NCBI GenBank assembly: GCA_009602735.1
Contig: WELA01010935.1
Span: forward strand, 124,001 to 188,000
DNA from: Mesotaenium endlicherianum
Lineage: Eukaryota; Streptophyta; Zygnematophyceae; Zygnematales; Mesotaeniaceae
Length of the DNA: 64,000 nucleotides
Direction of reading: 5' to 3'
The notes under the pieces were generated by a model. That model had not been told where the DNA came from. It searched no databases and saw only the letters and a list, made by a program, of their open reading frames with translations. Both the position numbers and the translations under genes were made by a program. Shown here in pieces: positions 11,081 to 21,561 of this stretch. How positions within the stretch are numbered: the first letter of the stretch is position 1; every line of letters begins with the position of its first letter.

Positions 11081-11349
11081 AATCTGATTGAGTTAGTTTC
11101 ATAAAGTTTTCGCTAATTTTCGTTTCAAATCGGGCTATCAAAAATTTCGAAAGCGCACTTTGCCATTTTGAACGAAAACAAAAGTTTGACACAACGTGGT
11201 ATCTGTACACGTGCGACCGACTTCAAACGTCGACGTCATAGCTACTTGACGTTGACGTCGTCGTGACTTGGCGTACTAAGCAAACTAGTTCTTTTTTTTT
11301 TGAACACCATACTAAGCGGACTAGCGTATTAGTCGAACTAAGTGTACAA

Positions 11350-11367
11350 GCGTACGGCGTAACCCTG
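11350..11367. repeat. hAT-1 right terminal inverted repeat
   Basis: GCGTACGGCGTAACCCTG, exact complement of 4684-4701. Subterminal TACTAAGC(A/G)NACTAG motifs lie at about 11272 and 11310. Confidence 0.93.
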
Positions 11368-11375
11368 CTATCACT
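11368..11375. repeat. hAT-1 target-site duplication (right), CTATCACT
   Basis: Identical to 4676-4683. Confidence 0.93.
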
Positions 11376-13346
11376 CTCAGGATGGGCCAGGTTGTACAGG
11401 ATGTAGGCATTGGCCAGGGCAGCATTAAACAGATCCCAATATAGTTTATGCCACCACTTGAAGCTGACAGCAGCACTCTCGACATAATAGTTATCTCTCA
11501 GAGAGAGTTTGTTGAATTGATCGACAGCATCATTGTGTTTGTTGTAGTGCTCCACAATGTTTGGAGCATTTATGGTCTTCAAACTCCTATTCCTCTGCCT
11601 CCTCCCAACTTTATTTACCTCAAGAGCAGCAGCTGTGGACAGAAAGCGCACTAGCACCTTGTCTTGCCAGACCATAGCTATCTGCCCCGAGTTATCAGAA
11701 ACAAAAGCCATGTAGTCTCCTTGAGTTGGTTTTTTCTGACCTCTTGGGCTGGGCAATACCAAGGCACTTCCTATACCATGTGGGGTCTTAGGTATGTCTT
11801 TTCTATTTGGCATAAATGTTACAGTTGCTACATGACGTCTCTCAGCTAGGACTTTCAAGAGTGTCGGCGATGTGAAGCCTCTGTCTAAGACAAAAGACTA
11901 AGTCTCTTTGTCTGGCAGACCCTCAATCAAGTCTAAAATAGTAACAGCCTGTGACCTGCCAGGCCCTTTATCAAACACTGTGAAGTCTTAACAGTAGTAA
12001 CTTGTACTATAACAGGCCACAAACAAGTTTATATCAAACTTATGTGGCTTCTTTGGCATGTACACTCTCACAAAGCAACTTCTGATTCTAAGGGGGATCA
12101 ACCTCTCGTCTATTGTTATGTCATGCCCAGGATTGTAGTGGGCTTAGAACTTGTGCCCCAACCTATCTATGATAGCCAGACACTACCACAGCTTGTAGGT
12201 CCCAGAGGTCTTAGAAAAGCACTCTCCACCCAAGTTTGACTTTAGGTGAAACTATAATTTTTATCTTTTGCCACCTGATCTTCGACATGAAGGTTCTAAA
12301 AGAAGGAATTCTGATGGGTCCACTTGTATCAAACCTCCAATGATAAGGTATCCTAGGCCAAGGGTTCAGGGCCATGGCAAGGTAAGGGCGATGCCATACA
12401 ATCATCTCAGTGAGAATAACCTGCTTCTCATCTTTGGCCTTGTTCAAATTTGCATATGCATTTCTCTTATTGACAAGCACTTCAAACCAATCTGTGCCTC
12501 TGAACAGGCACAGCACAGCAAAGGGAGTATACTTCAAAAATGTCTTAGGATTAACACCCTTCAGTCCAGAGGTTGAAAAGCCACCTGGCTTCTGCCTCCA
12601 TGGATACTTCTCACCATGAACTGGAGGTCTCAAGTTATACTCCTCCTCAGCTGTACCTTCCCAAAGGTGCTTCTCCTTTAGGCGATCTCCAGCTCACCAT
12701 CAGAGGAATGCAGCTCCTCATCGCTAACACCTGCAACCTTCATATACCTGTTGCTATTCCTCTTCTTCTGCCTTAGTTTGGCCTTCCTCCTCCTCTCCCT
12801 TTTCTCATTTCTATCTATAGGAATAATAAGCAGCACCTGCTAACCCTTTTGGTGTTAGGCCTGCACTTCTTCCTCATAGTATCCTCGTCCTCCTCCTCCT
12901 CCTCCTCCTCCTCCTCATCAGCATCATTAGACCTTAACTGGGAGTCATTGTTCGGGTCTTGGGTGGAAGAAATCAAACCTTGACTGCCAGCCTCCCCAAA
13001 ATTTGCATGTTAAGAGGCCTCCGAGGAAATCGAGCCAAAATGAACTACATGCGGCTTGGAATAAAACCAGAATTCTTCAGCCACAATAGATACGTACTGC
13101 CATGCCTCCCGTTGTACTGACCTGCCATGCCTTTCATTGCTTCTTTTCTTTGTCATACAACACTTTTATGAGCCATCAGTTCTCCTTTTTAGTCCTCACA
13201 ACCTTTTTTCTCACACTTTCAACTAAGAAAAACTCTAAGTGATTTTGTTTAAATGTCTTTTTTGCCCATGCATCTTCCCAAAAGGTAGCAGGGTTGAGTA
13301 ATATACCACCCACAATAATTCATGGCGCATTTGAAGAAAAAGCCAT
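11368..13346 (-). pseudogene. piggyBac-B transposase, N-terminal and catalytic part
   Basis: Reads from ATG at 13346 (minus; MAFSSNAP...) downward. The N-terminus aligns with piggyBac C (62807 onward): WEDAWAKKTFKQNHLEFFLV against WGESWAAQEFGEHYEEFFLV. A run of Asp/Glu codons lies at about 12890-12925, then a basic stretch and SDEELHSSDGELEIA. The DDE_Tnp_1_7 core begins with TPFAVLCLFRGTDWFEVL (about 12520). All three catalytic aspartates are readable: TIDERLIPLR (about 12108), VLDRGFTSP (about 11884) and NDAVDQFN (about 11521). There are stops (for example in ET*SF near 11900) and frameshifts. The C-terminus continues at 4683-4335 beyond hAT-1. Confidence 0.88.
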
Positions 13347-13618
13347 GGCTCTAAGAACTTTTTAGTGATCTCGGGTATGACAGACTTTTCACTAGATATT
13401 TCGTTGTGAACCTAAACTTTGAACCTCACTCTATTGACTCTAACTTTGTTGTTTATGATCGTAAGGCCATTTCGCTTTTTTTCGCCTACGGTTCAAGTTT
13501 GTACAATTTGTTTGAGCCATAAATTGTACCATGTGGTCAACTATAGCACCTTGGAGGTCAGCGCTGAAAAGGGGGGTAAGCTAGTCCATATATGGTCCGA
13601 GGATCATATATGGTCCGG
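13347..13618. other. piggyBac-B 5' non-coding region
   Basis: Region between the transposase start (minus strand) and the right terminal repeat, so it should hold the transposase promoter. Two copies of CATATATGGTCC near 13588-13616 lie just inside the end and echo GACCATATATGC near the left end. Confidence 0.55.
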
Positions 13619-13632
13619 TGGGATACCTAGTG
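13619..13632. repeat. piggyBac-B right terminal inverted repeat
   Basis: TGGGATACCTAGTG, the inverted partner of 3650-3663, followed directly by TTAA (13633-13636). Confidence 0.87.
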
Positions 13633-13849
13633 TTAAAGTGTAAGAGAACAAGAGTCTTCGAAGAAAGTGTGTGTGCAAGATCTATGCTAAGTGCTGTATT
13701 TGCTACAGGTTTGTGTGGCCTTGTCTTTGCGACTAAAGGAAGCTGTTTATGTGACGAGGTAAGTCTGTATGACTTGAGGAGAGAAGAAGTTGTTTGAGTT
13801 GAGAGAAAGTGCGGTATGAAGAAGAGATGGATGAGGAGGAATTTCAACA
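13633..13849 (+). repeat. Copia 5' LTR, second part (begins with the TTAA duplicate)
   Basis: Continues the LTR from 3649 without loss. Aligns with the reverse complement of 24598-24840 (GTGTGTGTGCAAGATCTATG, GAGAGAAAGTGCGGTA). Ends TTTCAACA at 13849. Confidence 0.88.
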
Positions 13850-14850
13850 TAGTATCGGAGCAGGCATTTCAAGGATGCCGCACTTTGATGGGACTATAAC
13901 AGATTACTTTGTGTGGTCAATGAAATGCATGGCCCAGTTAGCACCATACAAGTTGAAAGGCACTGTTCTCAAGATAGATCTGCTGCTTGAAGAGTTGGCT
14001 AAAGGAGCATCAGCAGTGGATGTGATGACCAATGGGAAAGAGCTTGCAAAGTGGAAGAGAAAAGAGGCACATACTTTTTCCCTTTTGATCAAGAGCTTGA
14101 GGACAAGGCCTCTGTTGAGAGTGTGCAGACTAACAACCAGTAGAAAAGAGTGGGATGTATTGAAGACATTTCATTAGTCAATCAGCATAGCCAGCAAGTA
14201 GATCTACAAGAGGCACTTTAATCAGTTTGCAATAGAAGATGGAGAAAGCTTACAGGGGTACTTCTCCCGTATGCAGTAGCTAAGTCAAGAAATGCAAGCT
14301 ATTGAAGTTGAGGTAGCAGGCAGACCAAGTGATCCAACAGTTGATGGCTCTGAGGCCTGAGTTGAATATGACAAAGGAGGTGCTGCTGAACAAGGATGTG
14401 CATGCCATGACACAGAGAGTGGAGGAGACCAGACTGCTGAACAGTGAGAAGGAGATGGAGATGGTGAAAGTGAAGTAGGTAGTTGCAGCAGATTTGGCTC
14501 TACAAATGGAGGAGATGAACTTGGCCAGCACAAGTCGAGGAGGAGGAGGGTCATCCAGCAAAGGTGGCCATCAAGGAGGAAGAGGCAGGGGAGGAGTGAG
14601 GGCATGCTATCACTGTGAGAAGCCTGGGCATCTGGCATTGAGCTACACCAAATTTGTCTGCTATAGGTGTGACAAGAAGGGCCACATTGCCAACAATTGC
14701 CCACAGAGGAAAAGTGACGGTATCTCCTTTTGTGCCCATGAAGAGAATGCACATGCTCTCACTCTTGAGGAAGCATGCACATGTGCTGGAGAGGAGGATA
14801 AGAACAAGTGGTATGAAGACTCAGGAGCATCCAGGCACTGCACATCTTAA
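13809..14850 (+). pseudogene. Copia gag and protease region
   Basis: The capsid part starts near 13863 (MPHFDGTITDYFVWSMKCM, a UBN2-like gag). A TAG at 14175 and a frameshift follow. Two CCHC zinc knuckles lie at about 14605-14700. The first, CYHCEKPGHLALSY, has Tyr in place of the last Cys. The second, CYRCDKKGHIANNC, is complete. The protease active site DSGASRH is at 14818-14838, then a TAA at 14848. Gag would package the RNA and the protease would process gag-pol; this copy cannot make an intact product. Confidence 0.85.
13853..13866 (+). promoter_or_regulatory. Copia primer-binding site
   Basis: TATCGGAGCAGG just after the LTR end resembles the TGGTATCRGAGC site complementary to initiator-Met tRNA. 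The equivalent places in gypsy D (48893) and E (58897-58912) look similar. Confidence 0.6.
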
Positions 14851-14879
14851 AGAGATCTCCTGTATGACTATAAGCCGTG

Positions 14880-16815
14880 TGAACCTGTTCCAATCAAAGT
14901 GGGAGATGGAAACTTGCTGCAAGGGATTGGCACGGGAAAGGTAGTTGTGCACTCGAAGATCAGGAGGAGGCGGTGGAAGTTCACAATGAAGGATGTTCTG
15001 CCCACTCGTGGCTTAGTGAAGAATCTGTTCTTTGTACCGAAGACCACTATATTGGGAAACAAGGTGCTGCTTGAGGGGTCTGCCTGCTCGGTTTATACTG
15101 TAAAGGGAGAAATTGTTTTAAAAGCACATAAGGCAGCGGTTAAGAGGAATTTGTTGCAGCTGAAGTGTGAAGCTGGTGTGGTGTGTGAACTGCAGACCGT
15201 GGCAGCCAAAGCGATTGACTCAGCAGAAGTGCCCAAGTCAAAGAGAAGATTATTGGAGACATCAACCTGTGGCATCAAAGACTGAGACATATTTGTGAGC
15301 AGAAGTCGAGAAAAATGTCAAAGGACAAGCAAGGAGGACTACAAGTTTTCAGTGAGCAAAACTTTGAGTTTCGCAGAGGGTGCCAGATGGGAAAGCAGTC
15401 GAGAGCCGCATTTCCAAAAGGAGGAGAAGTGAAGAGGGCCACAGAGCCCTTAGAGTTGGTCCGTTCAAACGTGTGGGGGTCTGCTAGTACAACAGCCAAG
15501 AAGACAGGGAATAAGATGTACATCACCTTTACTGATGACTATTCCCGCAAGACAAAGGTGAACTCCATGAAGCAGAAGGACCAAACATTTGAGAAGTTGG
15601 AGTACACGGTAGTGGTGGAGAACTAGAGTGGGAGGAAGATCAAGACTTTGAGGCCAGACAATGGAGGAGAGTATATGATTGGGTACTTCTCAAAGTACCT
15701 GAAGGACGAAGGGTATAGGCATCATCACACGGTAGCCTACTCTCCCTAGCAGAATGGGGTCGCAGAGAGGAAGAATAGGACGCTGATTGAGTTAGCAAGG
15801 GCTATGATGTTTGCTGCAGACATGCACGTGAGTCTGTGGGCTAAGGCTGTAAAGACACCAGCGTATGTCAGTGCGAGGTTGCCATCGTCATCATTGGGAG
15901 GGAAGATTCCTGAAGAAGTGTGGAGTGGGAAGAGTTTGTCTGTGCAGGACCTCAGAGTATTTGGTTCAGAGGTGTGGGCCCATATCCCTGTAGAGAAGAG
16001 GCATAAGCTGCAGCCCATGTGTGTATTTGTGGGGTATGCAGATGAGAGGAAGGGATAGAGGGTCTTGAATGTCAGGAATGGTGAAGTGGTCATGAGCCGG
16101 GACGTTGTCTTTAACAAGAGGGTGACGGATCCTGTGAACTCCAACCAACATGAGGGGTATGTTCCAGAAGATGTAGCAGAGGAGGTAGCAGTGCAGCTTG
16201 CACTGGCTTCATTGCCAGAGGGAGTGCAGCCTGGACTGGCAGCATCTCCAGAGGGAGCTCAGGTAAGCTTGAGGTGAAGCAGCAAGTTGCAGGAGGACAG
16301 GCAGAACCGATATGGGGTGTTGAGCAAGAGGGAGCTGCCTCTGACTCTAACAGTGAAGTGGAGTTTGTCGAAGCGAGACCTTCAAGTGCAATTGAAAGAA
16401 GATTAAGGAGGAGAGCAGGCAAGGAGCCTGCTGAAGCAGATGGAGCCAGAAGAAGCTCCAGGTCAGCATCTGGTGCAGAGGTCTCAATCGGTGGAGTGGG
16501 TGACGCAGCAAAAAGAAGCTCTACCAGAGTAAGTGGGAAGCCTGTGATGTTACGGGTGGACGAGTATGTGAATCTTGTTGAGTATATGGCTGCTTCACAG
16601 GCGGTCAGGGAGGCTCTATGGTTGAGAAGATTATTGGAGGACGTTGGCTACAAGAAGAATAGACCTACGGTGATCTTGAGTGATGGTCAGAGCTGCATTG
16701 TATTGGCTAAGAACCCAGTAGCGCATGCCAAGATTAAGCACATTGATATTTAGTATCATAAGTGCAAGGAGAGTGTGCTGGATGGTAGTGTCGAGTTCAG
16801 ATTACAATCTAAGAG
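14880..16815 (+). pseudogene. Copia integrase and RNase H; reverse transcriptase deleted
   Basis: The integrase core contains VRSNVWG (usually SDVxGP; the first Asp reads Asn, about 15460), LRPDNGGEY (about 15650) and NGVAERKNRTL (about 15755-15790). Stops occur near 15624, 15748 and 16056. After VFGSEVWAHIPVEKRHK and a basic Ser/Arg-rich linker (16380-16530) the sequence goes directly to the RNase H segment EYMAASQAVREALWLRRLL (16574 onward) and HAKIKHIDI. The roughly 250-residue RT that should lie between is missing, so this is an internal deletion. Similarity fades near 16815. Confidence 0.85.
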
Positions 16816-16889
16816 ATGATGGCAAGAAGGACCAGTCTGTGAAGTCAACCTCAACCTCCTGCTTGAGCTACTGTACCTTTCACCCAAAT

Positions 16890-17980
16890 AAATGAAAAAT
16901 TGAGCGAAGGAGAAAATGCTAATGCAGCAGCAGTAATATATGCCAAAGCTGCTGCTGGGTGGTTGAAATTTGGTGCTGCTGCTATGGCTGCATTGCAACC
17001 TATGAATGTTGATTTGGGTGCATTATTTGCTCAAATGCAATCTCACATGACAATGATGTATGAGTCCCAACAAGAGGACAAGAGGATTATAATGGCACTG
17101 TTGCGTGAAAAAGACCACCTGGGGCCTCACACTACAGGTGGTGGCAGGGGGCCTAGAAGGCCCAAGCCAAAGCCACCTCAAACTATGACCTTAAGGGAAA
17201 CAAAAAGTATTATTTGATAAAGTTTCTTGGTGATGTTGAGCAGTGGCTGAAGAATTATCAAGACATGAAAGACTAAAAAAGATCAGACACATCGTTGCTC
17301 TGCTGAAAGGCAACGCAGCAATATGGTAGCACTTCTACGAAGGAGAGCGTGAGGCTAAACAACTCTGTGACCTTACATGGGAAGAGTTCGTTGAGCACTT
17401 GCATGAGAAGTTTGAAGTCATCAATCACATGGAGAAATCTATCTATGCAATGATCTCCTTGTCACTGAAGCACCCCACTTCAGTTGCTCAATATGCACAA
17501 AACTTTTAGAACATATGATAAAACAGCTTGCGTTGCCAGAGCTGAATAGAATTGCATATTTCCTATTTAGCTGATAGTGTGAGATCTCAAGTCAAGTCGC
17601 TGAAAAAAAGTATGAGAAGCTGGCTGACTTGATTTGAGATATTGATGGTTGGGATTAGCAACAGTTCAACCATAAACGCCAAAGTACTGCTTTGGGGGCT
17701 AAGATTGTCATGAAATCACATGGTTCCTAAAATGCAAGTGAAGGAGACCCGGCTCAGGATGATCACATGGATGAGCACAATAGTATGAGTGCAATGCAAT
17801 GCAGTCTGGAGATAGGCGTGAGTATTCTTGAGGAGGCTTTGGAAGAGGTGGTGGTAGGACTAAGCCAAGACCAGCCTCAGCAAACTTTATTAGCTACCAT
17901 TGCCAAGGGAAAGGTCACTACAGAAAGGAATGTCCTCAAGACTACATACCAAAGGTGGAGAAATATGATCAACCTTTAAA
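16890..17980 (+). pseudogene. Chromovirus A gag
   Basis: Starts with an Ala-rich helix-forming segment (AAAVIYAKAAAGWLKFGAAA) and a charged stretch ending near 17217. The gag capsid fold follows in shifted frames: FLGDVEQWLKNYQ, IVALLKGNAA, LTWEEFVEHLHEKFEVINH. A zinc knuckle at 17892-17933 reads SYHCQGKGHYRKEC: the first Cys is Ser, so the CCHC knuckle is broken. Several stops and frameshifts. Confidence 0.75.
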
Positions 17981-20399
17981 AGATAGCAACAGCCAGTAAT
18001 CCAGTCTACTCACTGCGAGGATGCTAAAGATAGTGAGCCGTCGTTCGCTGCCTTGTAGCAGGGAGTATAGGTCTAATTAAACTCGATTCAATATGCGCAG
18101 TTGACAAACAGATGAACACTTTGAGACGGTTCTAGTGCAAATACTCATTTTTGTTAAGTATTTACTAAGGCGGAGAAGACCAATTCACCGCCACATTTGA
18201 GTGAAGGGCTAGAGGCAAAGAAAGGCATTCCTTGACCTCACTCTGCTACTTTCCCGCTCAGAAATACGAGTTTCCGTCAGATTCTTCGCTTGCAAGCGGA
18301 GTTACATGCAAATGAAGGAGACAGTGGCCAATCATCAAGCGGAGTTACAAGCTAATCACAAAAACATTGGCCAATGAGGACACTGTAAGATATCTTCCAA
18401 AACTGACAGTTTTGCGAAAGCGAGGGCAATTGACTTATTACCAAAAAGTCGCTTTTGCTTATGAAAACGTTTCGACGGTCTAGATATGTTTTGACTTTTT
18501 TCATTGGTCCTTTTTTATTTTCTTCATTGGTTGCTCTAGCTGCAGCTAGATCTCTCACTGCCTTGGCGACCATGCCACCGACTTGACGATCCGGTTGCAT
18601 AAAGGCATGAGAACTGTTGAAGAATTTACCCGTCGGCATGAGAGACAAATTGTTCATCAAACGGAAATTGGCTACTTGCAGATTTCCCTTGCAAGGCCAA
18701 AATCCGCCAAAATCCCGAACACCCCTCCTCAAGATTCAGAGCCCCCGTTTAGCCCAAACCCCAAAGGGCCTCAGCTGTGGAGGGCGAACCCCATACTTAG
18801 CAAGTATACTGTTGAGTTTTAGATGAACTTTTGAGTTGCGGCCGTGTAGGGGTCGTTGACACTGAGGGCTTTCCTCAGCATTTCAACGTGGGTTAAAAAG
18901 ATCATGTGATTGGTCGAGACGCGCACAACGGCCCTTTAAGGGCCACTCCCGGCACCCGACTTAGGCCAAGGAACTCCTTGGCCTGGTCGATGGCCTCCAC
19001 CTTGACTACATCTGCAAGATCGGCGGACGAAGGACCATCTGACAATTTCCCTTAACGATTTTCCTTTGTAGAGCAACATGTAGATAAAGTACTTAGTGAA
19101 ATACAATACTTGATCTATTCAACAAGGATCTTTGAACACAAGTGGTAGCTTCTTGAAAGAGAGATGGCTTCTTCATAGCTAGTATATATCTGAAATATCT
19201 GAAATTTGGCAAGTACAAGAGTGATTCTGGAATGCCTTTCTATGTTCTAGCTCTTGTTTATATACTTGCTACATAAATAATTTCTAGGAAGGTGCTTGTT
19301 GATGTGTTGGCACCCAACATATCTCAAAATTTGCCACCTCATTATAGAATAATGTACACATGTCTTTTTGACCTAAAATTGGCACATTTGACTTTGGCCA
19401 CATGGAGTTTTTCCAGGAGCTTCCTCTGACTTTGAAAATGCCTTGGAAGATTGAGAGGACATGAACCAAGTCACTAGAGTATCTATTCACACTTAAATCC
19501 ACACAATAGTACTCCAAATATATTCAACAGCATTCAAATAAAACCAACTTAATACATTATAACTCAAATCACTACATCCTTAACGATAAATTATAGATGC
19601 TGGCGTCTTACACGCTAGCAGCGAGCAACCTGATTAGCCAAGATACATCCGCCTGGTCAATACAAGAAGTTATGACATGATTGACAGACGCAAATTGGTG
19701 CAAACTCGCGTCAAGGCACGATAACGGGCCGTGGGTGTACCAGCAAAAAGATTCGCCTCGAACCGTAACCAATCAAAATTGCTGACAATTGGTCCCCTTG
19801 GATGCTGTCTTCTTCCAAAGCTCATGTATCACTTTCAAAAGGTGCTTTGTAATGGGCTTGTCTGAGTTGTCAAGCATAGCTGTGACATGATGGATGGAGA
19901 ACATGTCCTCCAAAGGAAACGTGCCTAAGATTGAACTCCTGCCAGGTTGTACTTGCGTAAAAAAGTTGACGAGGCTGTGTCCTCATTTGGTCGACCACGA
20001 GATGAGGAGGAATGGAAAAAGCCATCATACAATATCCAATAGCCATGAAGAACTTTGGCAAGTTCGTCTACAGCACTCAATTGACGCGCTACACATCCAA
20101 TACTGACTCTGGAACAGAAGAGCAAGTGTTGACCATGCAAAGGAGGCTAAGAATAATTCATGGACAATCGAAATGATATTATTTTAGAAGAACGGTAGTG
20201 ACATACACATAATGGCATATTCCAAGGCCGCACTTGGCAGTGAACTGAGGCAGGTCCAAACACGTGTCCAAACAATATATTGTACACAAAATATGCCATA
20301 ATATACCCGACTTTGTGTATAACGTCTTGGCAAAACGTGAGGTCGATAAGGGCAATGCTCGCGAGTTGTGTATCACAAAAGTGGTACGACAATACAAAG
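17981..20399. other. Uncharacterised stretch where protease and RT N-terminus should be
   Basis: No protease or RT fingers were recognised. Short frames exist in both directions but none matches a family I know. A minus-strand frame at about 19045-18890 (SSADLADVVKVEAIDQAKEF) looks protein-like but is unidentified. One or more unrecognised insertions are likely. Confidence 0.4.
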
Positions 20400-21245
20400 G
20401 GCACTTTATGCGTGGAAGGTCACGACCTCGCCAAGATGGGTGCCCTAGAAATGTGAGGGAGATGAACACAAAACGGCTCTTTGCACGAGGTATGGACATT
20501 ATGAATTTAATGTGATGCCTTTTGATCTAAGCAATGCTCTTGCTACCTTCATGGGACCTATGAATGACATCTTCAGACATTACCTGGATAAGTTCGTGCA
20601 AATCTTCTTGGATGACTTTCTCATTCTCCCTAAAAAAGACTCCGAGCATGCTGAGCACCTCTAAATAGTAATGGAGACTCTCAAAAAGAATCAACTATAT
20701 GCTAAAATGAGCAAGTGTCTTTAAAAAGAGTATTGAATTTTTAGGTTATGTTGTCAATAAGGCAGGCATCAGTGTGAAGCCCAAGAAATTCCAGACCATA
20801 AGGAATTGGCCAGTACCTCATCTGTCTCACAAGTTAGATCATTTCTCGACAAATTACTACACGAGATTCACTGAGAGTTTCTCCACTAAGGCCAGTAAAT
20901 TGACTACCCTAACCAATAGTAACACATCACATGTGTCGGGAGAAAAGCAGCAAGCTTCCCTTGAGACCCTTAAAAGTGCTTTATGCTCTGCCCAAGTTCT
21001 TGCTGTATATGACTCCAGAAAACCTGTGCAAGTGGATACTGATGCATCTGACTTTGCCATGGGTGTTGTTTTGTTGCAGCCTCCTGACAAAATCACGAAG
21101 GATGGTAAGGTAAAGCAGCACAGGTACCCTAACCTGTATGAGTCCATGAAGTTCAATCCAGCTAACATTATTTAATATGTGAGCTGTTAGCTCTCATACA
21201 TGTTCTCAAACAGTGGAGAGCATGCTTACCCGGAGAAGCTACTAA
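20400..21245 (+). pseudogene. Chromovirus A reverse transcriptase and RNase H start
   Basis: RT begins to be readable at [20 protein letters not shown] (about 20456). It continues with [20 protein letters not shown] and the active site IFLDDFLIL (Asp codons 20611-20616, both present), then LYAKMSKC and FLGYVVNKAGISV. The RNase H domain starts near 20980: VQVDTDASDFAMGVVLLQ and YESMKFNPA. It is cut at CTAA 21242 by piggyBac A. Stops near 20662, 20721 and 21172 and frameshifts near 20720-20840 disable it. Confidence 0.85.
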
Positions 21246-21262
21246 CACTAGATGGCCCAGTG
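21246..21262. repeat. piggyBac-A left terminal inverted repeat
   Basis: CACTAGATGGCCCAGTG, preceded by CTAA. Confidence 0.93.
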
Positions 21263-21561
21263 CACCCTATTGGGTGCATATGACATATTTGGGTTCATTT
21301 AGAGACCCCTCTAGTACAGGCCGCCATTTACTGTGTACTTATCCATTTTCTCTAAAAGTAAGCTTAAACGATTGCATATGTCGCCGAGTAGCCGAGATTA
21401 AATTGGCGACCAAATCGGACGAGTTTTCACAAAGTTACGAGTGAGAACGTACACCCTCTGAACTCGTGTGAGCAAAAACTGAAACAGCGAATCTGCTAAC
21501 TTTCGCGAGAAAGAAGAAGGAGAGCCTCTTCTTCTTCGTAGCATTTCTTACTCAATCCGCC

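Larger units (their letters stand above)
4684..11367 (+). mobile_element. hAT-1 DNA transposon (6,684 bp)
   Basis: Ends are perfect 18-bp inverted repeats CAGGGTTACGCCGTACGC, beginning CAGGG as many hAT elements do, flanked by a perfect 8-bp direct duplication. It was inserted into the C-terminal coding region of piggyBac B. Internally: about 1 kb of non-coding 5' sequence, an array of short palindromes (5720-7330), a broken hAT transposase gene (7412-9807), a tandem array of about 225-bp units (about 9838-10760), tRNA-like sequences, and subterminal TACTAAGCG motifs. Both ends are shared over 100-150 bp with hAT-2 (42460-46449). Confidence 0.93.
3650..13632 (-). mobile_element. piggyBac-type element B, interrupted by hAT-1
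   Basis: Flanked by TTAA on both sides and bounded by imperfect inverted repeats: CACTAGATCTCCCA at the left and, read from the right end, CACTAGGTATCCCA. A subterminal GACCATATATG lies just inside both ends (about 3671 left, 13604 and 13586 right). Length is 9,983 bp, of which the nested hAT plus its duplicated target account for 6,692. The original element was about 3.3 kb, like piggyBac A (3,329 bp). Its transposase lies on the minus strand (13346 to 4335). Removing the insert rejoins the copia LTR exactly. Confidence 0.9.
3384..16815 (+). mobile_element. Ty1/copia retrotransposon, 5' LTR split by nested DNA transposons
   Basis: The element starts with an LTR head TGTAGTAAATAGG at 3384 and the LTR resumes at 13633 after a piggyBac insertion. 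The LTR ends at 13849 (TTTCAACA). A primer-site-like TATCGGAGCAGG follows, then gag with two zinc knuckles, protease, integrase and RNase H. The RT domain is missing between integrase and RNase H. The 3' LTR is also missing: coding similarity fades near 16815 and chromovirus A gag begins by about 16890. Without the insert the 5' LTR would be about 479 bp, close to related solo LTRs at 24598-25105 (508 bp) and 60297-60771 (475 bp). Confidence 0.85.
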
